This document shows, in pieces, positions 25,924-33,837 of a stretch of DNA of 64,000 nt (the first letter of the stretch is position 1; every line of letters starts with the position of its first letter). Made by a program: the position numbers and the translations under genes. The stretch comes from Manganibacter manganicus (GTDB lineage Bacteria > Pseudomonadota > Alphaproteobacteria > Rhizobiales > Rhizobiaceae), in the NCBI RefSeq assembly GCF_002075885.1, contig NZ_MDET01000012.1, positions 213,144 to 277,143 on the forward strand, in the 5' to 3' direction. Under the pieces are notes generated by a model. The model was not told where the DNA came from. It saw nothing but the letters and a program-made list of their open reading frames with translations, and searched no databases.

Positions 25924-26706
25924 ATGGCTCATCTCGATCATTCCGAAACGATCGTTCCGCTGGCCGAACTGCGCCGGCGCTATTTGCCGGCAAGCGCCGC
26001 CTTCGGCTGGCTTGTCGCCGGCTGGCGCGACCTGTGGAATCGTCCCGGCCCGAGCGTCGTCTACGGGCTGGCCGTTTTCGCGATTTCCGTTCTTATCGTG
26101 TGGGGACTGTTCATACTGGAGCTCGATTACATCCTGTTCCCGGCCCTGGCCGGCTTCATGGTGGTCGGGCCGCTGGTGGCGATCGGGCTTTATGAAAAGA
26201 GCCGGGCGCTTGAAAACCATCAGCCGGTCAGTCTCGGCCGCATGATGTTCGTCAAGACGACATCCGGCGCGCAGGTGCTTTATACCGGCGCCATCCTGTG
26301 CCTGCTGATGCTGGTCTGGATGCGTGCGGCTGTCATCATCTACGCGCTCTTCTTCGGCCTTGTGCCATTCCCCGGCCTCGATCATGTCGCCGAGATGCTG
26401 TTCACGACGCCGGAAGGGTGGGGCATGCTTCTGGTCGGATCGGTGGTCGGCGGACTTTTCGCCGCTTTCTCCTTCGCCATCAGCGTCTTTGCCGTGCCGA
26501 TGCTGCTCGACCAGAAGCTCGATGCTTTCACCGCCATGGGCACCAGCATCTCCATGGTCTGGCGTAATTTGCCTGTCATGCTGATGTGGGGTGCGATCGT
26601 TCTGACGCTGTTTCTTGTCAGTGTAGCCACCGCGCTTGTCGGGCTGATCGTCATCTTTCCGTTGCTGGGCCACGCGACATGGCACGCCTATAAGGCGATC
26701 AGATAG
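25924..26706 (+). CDS. DUF2189 family integral membrane protein
   Basis: A 260-aa membrane protein with about six spans, beginning 12 bases after the 72-aa gene behind GAAAGGAG. Conserved-looking blocks are FGWLVAGWRDLWNRPGPSVVYG (about 23-44), VGPLVAIGLYEKSRALE (about 81-97) and VFAVPMLLDQKLDAFTAMGTSISMVWRN (about 190-217). These fit the DUF2189 family, which has no established biochemical role. Its position between ccoP and ccoI suggests it belongs to the oxidase operon, where ccoG and ccoH would normally be. Confidence 0.85.
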   Translation: MAHLDHSETIVPLAELRRRYLPASAAFGWLVAGWRDLWNRPGPSVVYGLAVFAISVLIVWGLFILELDYILFPALAGFMVVGPLVAIGLYEKSRALENHQPVSLGRMMFVKTTSGAQVLYTGAILCLLMLVWMRAAVIIYALFFGLVPFPGLDHVAEMLFTTPEGWGMLLVGSVVGGLFAAFSFAISVFAVPMLLDQKLDAFTAMGTSISMVWRNLPVMLMWGAIVLTLFLVSVATALVGLIVIFPLLGHATWHAYKAIR

Positions 26707-26735
26707 GACGCTCGAGTGAGAACGGGGCAGGTTAG

Positions 26736-29003
26736 ATGAGCTGCTGCGCGCCGGGTACAGAAGCCGCCGCCGAGATCGGGTGGGACCCTTCCGCCGACGA
26801 GATCAGGTTGGCAAGCCGCGATCTCGGTGAGGGTCTGCGGCAGACCGATCTGTCAGTACCCGCCATTCATTGCGCGGCCTGCATTCAGGCCGTCGAACGC
26901 GGGCTTGGCAAACTCGCCGGTGTGGAATCGGCGCGAGTCAACCTCTCTACCCGCCGCGTTGCCGTGAAATGGCGCGGCGATGGTCCGCCGCCGCTGTTCA
27001 CGACGCTGGAAGGCCTGGGCTATCCCGCCCATTTGTTTGAACCGGAAACGGGCGAGGAGGATCCCGAGCAGACGCGCCTGGTGCGCGCTTTGGCGGTTGC
27101 CGGCTTCTGCGCCATGAACATCATGCTATTGTCGGTTTCGGTGTGGTCGGGCGCCGATGCCGAAACCCGGCAGATATTCCACTGGATATCGGCCGCGCTT
27201 GCGCTGCCGGCGCTTCTTTATTCGGGCCGCATCTTCTTTGCCTCGGCCTGGAGCGCCTTGCGGGTCGGCCGCACCAATATGGATGTGCCGATCTCCATCG
27301 GCATCACGCTCGCTTTCACCCTTAGCCTCTACGATACGCTCCATCATGGCCAACACGCCTATTTCGATGCCTCGACGTCGCTGATCTTTTTCCTGCTGAT
27401 CGGCCGCACACTCGATCACATCATGCGCGAAAAGGCACGCACGGCGGTGCGCGGTCTGGCTCGTCTCTCGCCACGCGGCGCAACCGTTTTGCGCGGCGAT
27501 GGCAGCCGCGACTACCTGCCGGTCGCCGAAATCGAACCCGGCATGCGCCTGCTTCTCGCCGCCGGCGAACGTGTGCCTGTGGATGCCATCGTGGAGGAGG
27601 GGGTATCCGATGTCGACTGCGCGCTCGTCAGCGGCGAAAGCGCGTTGCAGCCAGTGAAGGCCGGGGCATCGGTGCGGGCCGGCACGCTCAATCTGACGGG
27701 ACCGCTCACCCTGCGCGCGACCGCCCGCGCGCAGGACTCATTCCTTGCGGAGATGGTGGGGCTAATGGAGGTGGCCGAGAGCGGCCGCACCCGTTACCGG
27801 CGGCTTGCCGACCGCGCAGCGCGGCTTTATTCGCCGGTCGTCCACGCCACTGCCTTGCTGACTTTTCTCGGCTGGATGATTGCCACCGGAGACTGGCACC
27901 GCGCCATCGGCGTCGCCATTGCGGTGCTGATCATTACCTGTCCCTGCGCGCTTGGCCTTGCCGTACCGATCGTGCAGGTGGTGGCGGCACGCCGCCTTTT
28001 CGAAAACGGCATCATGGTCAAGGACGGTTCGGGCCTCGAGCGGCTGACAACAGTCGATGCGGTTGCCTTCGACAAAACCGGGACACTGACGGTTGGCCGG
28101 CCGACATTGACGCAAACGCATATCGTGGCTCCCGATGCGATGGGCATTGCGGTGGCGCTTGCAGCGCGTTCGCGCCATCCATCGTCACAGGCGCTTGCCC
28201 GAATCGAGGGCGTCTCGCTGGCCGCTGACCTGTCCGACATCACCGAACTCCCAGGGCTGGGCATCGAGGGGCGGAGCGGCTCCAGCCTTTATCGATTGGG
28301 CCGGGCGTCATGGGCGCTGGACGAAGGCCATGAACAACATGGCACAGTGTTGTCCAAAGACGGCGTTCTGCTTGCCGGTTTCACCTTCGAGGACACGCCA
28401 CGTCCCGGTGCCACCGAGACCGTCGCCGCGCTGCGCGACGCCGGGTTCGGCGTGTCGATCCTGTCGGGAGACCAGGTTCCGGCGGTTGCCGCTCTGGCCG
28501 AAAACCTCGGCATTGCCGATCATCAAGGCGGCCTGTTGCCCGGCGACAAGCTCGGAGCGCTGGAGCGGCTGAAAACCAGGGGACACCATGTGTTGATGGT
28601 TGGCGATGGTTTGAACGATGCGCCGGCCCTTGCCGCCGCCCATGTCTCGATGGCGCCAGCCAATGCCGCCGATATCGGAAGAAGTGCGGCGGATTTCGTT
28701 TTCCTGCATGAGAGTTTGAGCGCCGTAACCACGGCCATTACAGTGGCGCGTGAAGCAGGGCGTTTGATCCGGCAAAACTTCGCCCTTGCCATCGTCTATA
28801 ATGCCATTGCCCTGCCCATCGCCATTGCCGGCCTGGTGACGCCGTTAATTGCCGCGCTCGCAATGTCGCTGTCGTCTGTTATTGTCGTTGCCAATGCCCT
28901 GCGCCTGCGTGCAGGTCGTATCCACAAGCAGAATGCCGGAGTGAATGCGGCCACCAGGCAGGCGCACCGTGCATCCCAAACCGACCTTGCGCCAGTGCGA
29001 TGA
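26736..29003 (+). CDS. ccoI: Cu+-exporting P-type ATPase for cbb3 oxidase assembly (CcoI/FixI)
   Basis: A 755-aa P1B-type ATPase delivering copper to the periplasmic side for CcoN. It has a Cys-rich N-terminus (MSCC), one heavy-metal domain with C46-A-A-C49, the membrane metal site C402-P-C404 and the phosphorylation site D446-K-T-G-T. The hinge GDGLNDAPA is at about 624-632. The start lies 29 bases after the DUF2189 gene. The C-terminus ends with a basic tail after the last spans. The ccoS start overlaps its stop. No copper-resistance genes are adjacent, supporting an assembly rather than a detoxification role. Confidence 0.95.
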   Translation: MSCCAPGTEAAAEIGWDPSADEIRLASRDLGEGLRQTDLSVPAIHCAACIQAVERGLGKLAGVESARVNLSTRRVAVKWRGDGPPPLFTTLEGLGYPAHLFEPETGEEDPEQTRLVRALAVAGFCAMNIMLLSVSVWSGADAETRQIFHWISAALALPALLYSGRIFFASAWSALRVGRTNMDVPISIGITLAFTLSLYDTLHHGQHAYFDASTSLIFFLLIGRTLDHIMREKARTAVRGLARLSPRGATVLRGDGSRDYLPVAEIEPGMRLLLAAGERVPVDAIVEEGVSDVDCALVSGESALQPVKAGASVRAGTLNLTGPLTLRATARAQDSFLAEMVGLMEVAESGRTRYRRLADRAARLYSPVVHATALLTFLGWMIATGDWHRAIGVAIAVLIITCPCALGLAVPIVQVVAARRLFENGIMVKDGSGLERLTTVDAVAFDKTGTLTVGRPTLTQTHIVAPDAMGIAVALAARSRHPSSQALARIEGVSLAADLSDITELPGLGIEGRSGSSLYRLGRASWALDEGHEQHGTVLSKDGVLLAGFTFEDTPRPGATETVAALRDAGFGVSILSGDQVPAVAALAENLGIADHQGGLLPGDKLGALERLKTRGHHVLMVGDGLNDAPALAAAHVSMAPANAADIGRSAADFVFLHESLSAVTTAITVAREAGRLIRQNFALAIVYNAIALPIAIAGLVTPLIAALAMSLSSVIVVANALRLRAGRIHKQNAGVNAATRQAHRASQTDLAPVR

Positions 29004-29173
29004 ACAGCCTGATCTTTCTCATTCCGTTGGCGCTGGCTCTCGGCGCTGTGGCGCTAGGCGCGTTCATGTGGTCGCTGAGGAGCGGCCAGTATGAAGATCT
29101 CGACGGCGCAGCCGAACGCATCCTGTTCGATGACGATGAGAGTGGCGACGAAGTGCCGAATCTGCATCGCTGA
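29000..29173 (+). CDS. ccoS: cbb3-type oxidase assembly protein CcoS
   Basis: A 57-aa protein with one N-terminal span (LIFLIPLALALGAVALGAFMWSL) followed by the family motif WSLRSGQYEDLDGAAERILFD (about 24-44). The ATG overlaps the ccoI stop (ATGA). CcoS is needed for cofactor insertion into cbb3 oxidase. It ends the cco operon. Confidence 0.95.
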   Translation: MNSLIFLIPLALALGAVALGAFMWSLRSGQYEDLDGAAERILFDDDESGDEVPNLHR

Positions 29174-29180
29174 AAACTGT

Positions 29181-29194
29181 TTGCGTTTTGGCAA
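29181..29194 (+). promoter_or_regulatory. FNR/NnrR-type box upstream of the truncated haemoglobin gene
   Basis: TTGCGTTTTGGCAA fits TTGCG-N4-xGCAA, with one mismatch to the perfect dyad, and ends 78 bases before the haemoglobin start. It lies only eight bases after ccoS. Confidence 0.6.
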
Positions 29195-29272
29195 ATACAG
29201 GCACGCCTCTTATATCGTTTAAGAGAGCGGTCGAGATGACCAACCAGAATTTGCCGAAGAGACGCTTTATCC

Positions 29273-29740
29273 ATGAACCAGATCAGCCGTGACGGACGAA
29301 CCATCATTGTCGACGGCAAGCCCTTGCCCGACCTGCTCGATGAAACGATGATCCATGCGGTGGTCCATGGCTTCTATGACGAGATCAGGGCCGATCCGCT
29401 GCTTGGGCCGATCTTTACCAGCCGGATCGCGCCGGACGCGTGGCCGCATCATCTGGCAAAGATGTGCGATTTCTGGTCTGCGACGCTGCTGCGTACATCG
29501 CGCTATGAGGGGCGACCGCTCGTCCCGCACCTCGCCATACCCGGCCTTGAAGAAAAGCACTTCCGTCGTTGGCTCACACTGTTTCGCAATACGGTGCAGC
29601 GCCTGTGCCCGCCGGAGGTCAGCGTTTTGTTCATGGATCGCGCATTGCGCATCTCCCATAGTTTTCGACTTGCCGTTGCCTTTAACCAAGGCAAAGACAG
29701 CACCGGCATCGTTCCCATTCTCGAGGAAAGCCTGAGATAA
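29273..29740 (+). CDS. Group III truncated haemoglobin
   Basis: A 155-aa haem protein of the truncated haemoglobin group III (Campylobacter Ctb-like). Family marks are HLAKMCDFWSATLLRTSRYEG (about 60-80) and PHLAIPGLEEKHFRRWLTLF (about 85-104), where H96 is the likely proximal haem ligand. Such proteins bind O2 and NO and are thought to aid NO detoxification or oxygen delivery under low oxygen. Its location downstream of the cbb3 genes, with its own FNR-type box, supports that role. The ATG at 29273 follows a weak ribosome binding site. Confidence 0.9.
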   Translation: MNQISRDGRTIIVDGKPLPDLLDETMIHAVVHGFYDEIRADPLLGPIFTSRIAPDAWPHHLAKMCDFWSATLLRTSRYEGRPLVPHLAIPGLEEKHFRRWLTLFRNTVQRLCPPEVSVLFMDRALRISHSFRLAVAFNQGKDSTGIVPILEESLR

Positions 29741-29802
29741 GATCGACAATTCTGCTGCCCGCGCGTCGTTCTGTTTCAAGACGAGGCGGAAGTTTCAGAA
29801 GG

Positions 29803-29816
29803 TTGCGGCCGGACAA
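29803..29816 (+). promoter_or_regulatory. Weak FNR/NnrR-type box upstream of the DUF1858 gene
   Basis: TTGCGGCCGGACAA keeps the left half TTGCG and the terminal CAA, and ends 53 bases before the start at 29870. Alone it would be unconvincing; its match in form and distance to the other four sites supports it. Confidence 0.4.
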
Positions 29817-29869
29817 AGACCATCTGCATGAATGGCGTCAATATACGCCTTTGACGGTGCGGCGGCTGG

Positions 29870-30079
29870 ATGAAACCGGGCTTCGATACGGACATGACGA
29901 TGGACGAGATCATGCGCGAATGGCCGCAAGCCATTCCGTTTATTTTACGTCATCATATGCTGTGCGTCGGTTGTCCGATCGCATCGTTCCACACCCTTGC
30001 CGATGCGGCACGCGAGCACGGAATGGATGAAGCCACACTCGGGAGGGAATTGCGGGCGGTCATGGCCCGCACGGATTAG
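29870..30079 (+). CDS. DUF1858 domain protein with CxxC motif
   Basis: A 69-aa protein consisting of one DUF1858 domain (the ScdA N-terminal/hybrid-cluster-protein-associated redox domain). The core reads MTMDEIMREWPQAIPFIL then C32-V-G-C35-PIASFHTLADAAREHG. The CxxC pair probably acts in redox or metal handling. Such proteins often accompany NO- and nitrosative-stress genes, fitting the haemoglobin and nnrS here. The start could also be M8 or M11. Its end overlaps the convergent Crp/Fnr gene by four bases. Confidence 0.85.
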   Translation: MKPGFDTDMTMDEIMREWPQAIPFILRHHMLCVGCPIASFHTLADAAREHGMDEATLGRELRAVMARTD

Positions 30080-30780
30080 TCGCGTTTGCCACGACCTTCG
30101 GCCACGACCAGCAGGCGGTGAGGCTGTACCACCGTCACTTTCTGGCGCCCGCTCTTCACCAGCCCTTTTTCTTCCCACGCCACCAGCAACCGGCTCACCG
30201 TGTGCAAAGTGGTGCCTGTCATTTCGGCGATGTCCTGGCGCGAAATCGGAAAGTCGATCAGCAGACCTTCATCCGTGCGCTTTCCCGTTTGCCGGACCAG
30301 CTTAAGCAGTGCATTGGCGACGCGCTGTTCCACCTGCTCGGTCGCCATTTCGACGACGCGAGCATGCGCATCCTGTAGCCTGTTTCCCACCGTCCTGAAT
30401 GTATTGCTGCCAAACGCCGGGTATTTGGCGGCGAATTCCGCCCATAAACTGCCTGCCCACGCCAGGACCACGCAATCGACGGCGGCAATGGCGGTGGCCG
30501 GATAGGCTGTCAGCCCGAGTGCATGGGCAATGCCGATCAACTCGCCGGCACTGATGTAGCGCACGATGACGTCCTGGCCACCGGGCGTGGATTTGACCAC
30601 GCGGACATGCCCGTCGAGCAGCAGGAAGAAGGAATGTGCCTGCACCTCCTGCTCGAATATCGGCTGATCCTTGGGTACGCGCAGGGATCTGGCCAGACCG
30701 AGAATGCGGTCCATGTCGTCAGGCGCCAGGCCCTGGAAAGGCGGCAGCCCGGCTATGAGTGATCGATCAAGGCGGCTCAA
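30076..30780 (-). CDS. Crp/Fnr family regulator, NnrR/DNR-like
   Basis: A 234-aa transcription factor with an N-terminal cyclic-nucleotide-type sensor domain (about 15-130), a dimerisation helix (about 130-160) and a C-terminal winged HTH (about 175-215). It lacks the N-terminal cysteine cluster of FNR, so it does not carry the FNR Fe-S sensor; haem-dependent NO sensing, as in DNR/NNR, is the likely alternative. The recognition helix reads TLHTVSRLL: S196 and R197 match the FNR S-R pair, but His193 replaces its Glu. It lies among genes preceded by TTGCG-type boxes, which are its probable targets. It is convergent with the DUF1858 gene. Confidence 0.88.
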   Translation of the reverse strand: MSRLDRSLIAGLPPFQGLAPDDMDRILGLARSLRVPKDQPIFEQEVQAHSFFLLLDGHVRVVKSTPGGQDVIVRYISAGELIGIAHALGLTAYPATAIAAVDCVVLAWAGSLWAEFAAKYPAFGSNTFRTVGNRLQDAHARVVEMATEQVEQRVANALLKLVRQTGKRTDEGLLIDFPISRQDIAEMTGTTLHTVSRLLVAWEEKGLVKSGRQKVTVVQPHRLLVVAEGRGKRD

Positions 30781-30935
30781 ATGGTTCCCCGGCTATCTGA
30801 ACGCCATTTATTATTACGACGGCGCGACGGTGGCGACAATGTCATGGCAAGCCAGAAAACGGCAAGCGGCAGGGTCGCGGCTTTTTGATACGGCCTTCGG
30901 AACAGGTTCCCTTTTGAGGCCAAGCAACGCCTCGT

Positions 30936-30949
30936 TTGCGCTGCAACAA
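30936..30949 (+). promoter_or_regulatory. FNR/NnrR-type box upstream of nnrS
   Basis: TTGCGCTGCAACAA has the TTGCG left half and a CAA right end; it ends 57 bases before the chosen nnrS start. The right half is degenerate. The remaining bases from 30781 to 30935 hold the divergent promoter region and nothing else I recognise. Confidence 0.5.
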
Positions 30950-31006
30950 AGTATGTTCGTCAGCCCTGGCTTAAAGCCAGTTGGATCATTGATGGAAACC
31001 GGTGAT

Positions 31007-32197
31007 ATGGCGATTCCACGCACCCGGCCAGGCAAATACCCGGCTATCCTCTCCTATGGGTTTAGACCGTTCTTCCTCGCCGGCTCGCTCTATGCCGGCC
31101 TGGCGATCCTGCTCTGGCTGCCTCTGTTTTATGGCCGCATCGAAACTGCGAGCCTGTTTGCGCCCGTGGATTGGCATGTCCATGAAATGCTGTTCGGCTA
31201 TCTCGCCGCGATCATGACGGGTTTCCTGTTGACGGCCATTCCAAACTGGACCGGCCGACTCCCGGTCCAAGGCTTGCCTCTCCTGGTGCTCGTTGCCGCG
31301 TGGTTGGCGGGGCGCATCGCTGTATTCTTTTCGGCCGACGTCGGTTGGTTCGCCGCGATGGCGGTCGATTGCCTGTTTTTACTGATGGTCATTCTCGCTG
31401 CGGGCGGCGAGATCGTCGCCGGGCGCAACTGGCGCAACCTCAAGGTTCTTCTACCCGTTTGCGTGCTTTTGGGGGCAAACGCAGCCTACCATCTGGAAGT
31501 GCATTACGACGGCACATCCGATTTCAGCCGCCGTCTCGGGCTCGGTGCCGCGATCATCCTCATCATGGTCATTGGCGGCCGGATCATACCGAGTTTTACC
31601 CGCAATTGGTTGGTTAGGGAGAATCCGGGCGGATTGCCGAAACCATTCGATCGGTTCGACGGGGCCGCGATCCTGTTCTCGGCTCTGGCGCTGCTGGCAT
31701 GGACATTCCTTCCCGAAAAGATTCCGACCGGTGGCCTGTTGATTCTGGCTGCGGCCTTGAATGGTCTTCGTCTCCTAAGGTGGAGAGGCATAAGAGCCTG
31801 GCGAGATCCGCTGGTTCTGATCCTCCATATCGCCTTCGGCTTTGTGCCGCTCGGCCTGTTCTTGACTGGCCTGACAGCCATCTGGCCAGCCGTGCCTTCG
31901 GCCACGGGCATTCACGCGTTGGGTGTCGGCGCTATCGGTTCCATGACGCTGGCTGTCATGACCCGCGCAACCCTTGGCCATACAGGACGGCAATTGCGTG
32001 CTAACCCGGCCACCTGTGCGATTTACGGGCTCGTTTTTCTGGCCGCTATCTTGCGCGTGACCGCGGCCTGTGCGCCGGAATACACGGCGTTGCTGGACGC
32101 TTCGGCCGCCTGTTGGGCCGGTGCCTTTCTAGGCTATGCAGCGTATTATGGCGTGATGCTGGTAACCCCGCGCGTAAAGGCGCGCGCAGCGCGGTAG
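31007..32197 (+). CDS. nnrS: NnrS family haem-copper membrane protein
   Basis: A 396-aa protein with about twelve spans, found with NO-metabolising genes and implicated in relieving nitrosative stress. The N-terminus from the ATG at 31007, MAIPRTRPGKYPAILSYGFRPFFLAG, fits the family; an ATG at 30992 would add five residues. Family His-containing blocks are VDWHVHEMLFGYLAAIMTGFLLTAIPNWTG (about 45-75), AAYHLEVHYDG (about 160) and the C-terminal MTRATLGHTGRQ (about 319-330). These His are the expected haem and copper ligands. It is divergent from the Crp/Fnr regulator gene. Confidence 0.93.
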   Translation: MAIPRTRPGKYPAILSYGFRPFFLAGSLYAGLAILLWLPLFYGRIETASLFAPVDWHVHEMLFGYLAAIMTGFLLTAIPNWTGRLPVQGLPLLVLVAAWLAGRIAVFFSADVGWFAAMAVDCLFLLMVILAAGGEIVAGRNWRNLKVLLPVCVLLGANAAYHLEVHYDGTSDFSRRLGLGAAIILIMVIGGRIIPSFTRNWLVRENPGGLPKPFDRFDGAAILFSALALLAWTFLPEKIPTGGLLILAAALNGLRLLRWRGIRAWRDPLVLILHIAFGFVPLGLFLTGLTAIWPAVPSATGIHALGVGAIGSMTLAVMTRATLGHTGRQLRANPATCAIYGLVFLAAILRVTAACAPEYTALLDASAACWAGAFLGYAAYYGVMLVTPRVKARAAR

Positions 32198-32323
32198 ATC
32201 AACCAAGCGTGCGGAACGGGCCGAATCGCAAACCGCCAAAGGCGTTGCGCGCGTATTGAACTCGAACCTTCCTGGCTGCACATCGGGGCGGCACAGATTG
32301 ACGATCCCCGACCTGTATGTTTG

Positions 32324-32337
32324 TTGCGCCAGCGCAA
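32324..32337 (+). promoter_or_regulatory. Perfect FNR/NnrR-type box upstream of the 49-aa membrane protein gene
   Basis: TTGCGCCAGCGCAA is a perfect TTGCG-N4-CGCAA dyad, with the same half sites as the ccoN site at 22114. It ends 61 bases before the ATG at 32399. Confidence 0.65.
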
Positions 32338-32398
32338 AGACCCACGACTGCACGAACCATATTCGAAGGTTGGAGCGATTTCATGAAGGGAATGCAGG

Positions 32399-32548
32399 AT
32401 GGCTGAAGAAGGCCAGAAGTCGAAAAGCGTCATATCCAGCGCCGAGGCCGCGAGCGGGGCCGAGAGCGGCAATACCCTTCTGCCCATGCTGATTGCCGGG
32501 TTGATCCTGATCGTGATCGGCGCGATTGCCGTCATGGTGTTTGTATGA
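32399..32548 (+). CDS. 49-aa single-span membrane protein, unknown function
   Basis: A short gene: ATG at 32399 behind AAGGGA with a seven-base spacer, TGA at 32546-32548. The first 27 residues are polar with Ser, Ala, Glu and Lys (EEGQKSKSVISSAEAASGAE), and the rest is one strongly hydrophobic segment (MLIAGLILIVIGAIAVMVFV) reaching the C-terminus, so it looks like a tail-anchored or single-span protein. A perfect FNR/NnrR-type box lies 61 bases upstream, which is the main support for a real gene. It has no Cys or His. I do not recognise its family. A role as a small accessory subunit of a respiratory or NO-handling complex is speculation. Confidence 0.65.
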   Translation: MAEEGQKSKSVISSAEAASGAESGNTLLPMLIAGLILIVIGAIAVMVFV

Positions 32549-32703
32549 TTGCTGCTCGGCATGAGGAGTTGTTGCCGGATAGGCCGGAGCATCGGACCGA
32601 AGAGCGGAATCCGGCTTTCGGGTTACTCCGACTAAGCAGCAGGTGCAGCCAACCCCTGTTAACACCGGAGTCCAAGCAACTGAATTTCTTGCAAGAATTG
32701 AAA

Positions 32704-32777
32704 TGGCTGGGGAACCTGGATTCGAACCAGGACTAACGGAGTCAGAGTCCGTGGGTCTACCGTTAACCTATTCCCCA
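32704..32777 (-). tRNA. tRNA-Gln (anticodon CUG)
   Basis: A complete cloverleaf: acceptor TGGGGAA pairs with TTCCCCA, D stem GGTT/GACC, anticodon stem ACGGA/TCCGT with loop CTCTGAC (anticodon CUG, reading CAG), and T stem CCTGG/CCAGG around TTCGAAT. The discriminator is G and CCA is encoded. It is transcribed towards the 49-aa gene. Just beyond its 3' end is the 12-bp palindrome TTCTTGCAAGAA at 32686-32697. Confidence 0.96.
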
Positions 32778-32904
32778 AAATGCCTTCCTGAACAAGGCAC
32801 TGGTGTGAAGCCGGAAGCTTCATCGGCGCTGGAACTAAAATCACGTCGCCGTTTCCGCGCCGCTTTTATCGCCCACCTCGAAATAGTCAAGCCCGTCGTC
32901 AGAT

Positions 32905-33837
32905 TCAATTGTCCGTTCGGCCGAATTGAGATCGTTCGAACACAAGGACGATCACCAGTGCGATAAGGAGCGGGACGATCAGGTAAAAAAGCCGGAAGAC
33001 CAACAGCGCCGCCACGACTCCAGCAGGATCCATATTCGACAGGCCGGTCAGGAAAACGACCTCGAACACCCCTATGCCGCCGGGTGCGTGCGAGATTTGC
33101 GCCGCCGAGAACGACGCCAGGAAAACGCCCAGCACGACAAGGTAGCCAGGATTGCCTGACGCCGGAAGGGCGAAGAAGATGATGGCAGCGGCGGCCAGCA
33201 GTTCGATTGGTCCGACGAGAAGCTGACGCGCGACGATTGGCAGGCGCGGATATTGAATCTCGAACGCGCCGATTTTCAACGGCTGCAACTGCAGCCAACT
33301 CCCAAAGACATAAGCCACAACGACAAGCAGCATTAGCGCGCCGGCGCCAGCCGACACGCTTGTATAGCCGATATCCGAGAACCGATCGAACAGGTCCGGC
33401 TCGATCAGAAGCACGATGCCGGAAACCAGCAATGTAGCGAGGATGAAGGTGATCCAGCAGATTCCGACCAATATGCCGACGTCATGGCCGCTCAGCCCCT
33501 TGGTGCCATAGGCGCGGTAGCGAATTACCGCACCCGAAAACACCGAGCCGCCGATATTGTGCGACAGCGCGTAGGTGGTGAACGAGCATAGCGTCACGAA
33601 CAGCCAGGAAACCCGACGATTTAGATGCAGCAGGGCTAAGTGGTCATAGGCGGCAAGCGCGGCATACGCTGCCACCGCGCAGAATGCAGAGAGGAACCAC
33701 CGCCAGGTCGAGATGGCGGTCAACCCGTCCCACACATCGTCGAGCGAAATGCCTTGCAGTTCGCCGATCAGCAGCCAGATGGAGAAGGCGACGGCGGCAA
33801 GGCCGATAAGCGGCCAGAAATAGCGCGTCCAGTTCAT
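32905..33837 (-). CDS. YbhN/UPF0104-type membrane protein (lysylphosphatidylglycerol synthase TM-like)
   Basis: A 310-aa integral membrane protein with about eight spans, of the LPG-synthase transmembrane-region/flippase-like family. Typical blocks are FTTYALSHNIGGSVFSGAVIRYRAYG (about 80-106) and SAAQISHAPGGIGVFEVVFL (about 245-265). It lacks the C-terminal aminoacyltransferase domain of MprF, so it is not a full LPG synthase. The ATG at 33837 gives the family start MNWTRYFWP; a GTG at 33870 is the alternative. No functional partner is adjacent. Confidence 0.85.
   Translation of the reverse strand: MNWTRYFWPLIGLAAVAFSIWLLIGELQGISLDDVWDGLTAISTWRWFLSAFCAVAAYAALAAYDHLALLHLNRRVSWLFVTLCSFTTYALSHNIGGSVFSGAVIRYRAYGTKGLSGHDVGILVGICWITFILATLLVSGIVLLIEPDLFDRFSDIGYTSVSAGAGALMLLVVVAYVFGSWLQLQPLKIGAFEIQYPRLPIVARQLLVGPIELLAAAAIIFFALPASGNPGYLVVLGVFLASFSAAQISHAPGGIGVFEVVFLTGLSNMDPAGVVAALLVFRLFYLIVPLLIALVIVLVFERSQFGRTDN

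Noticed and set aside
29236..29292. 18-codon frame overlapping the start of the haemoglobin gene
   Set aside because: No strong ribosome binding site and no likeness to a leader peptide; likely chance.
32686..32697. Palindrome TTCTTGCAAGAA next to the tRNA-Gln 3' end as an integration (att) site
   Set aside because: No integrase, no repeat of the tRNA 3' end and no foreign-looking block nearby; a weak terminator is as likely.
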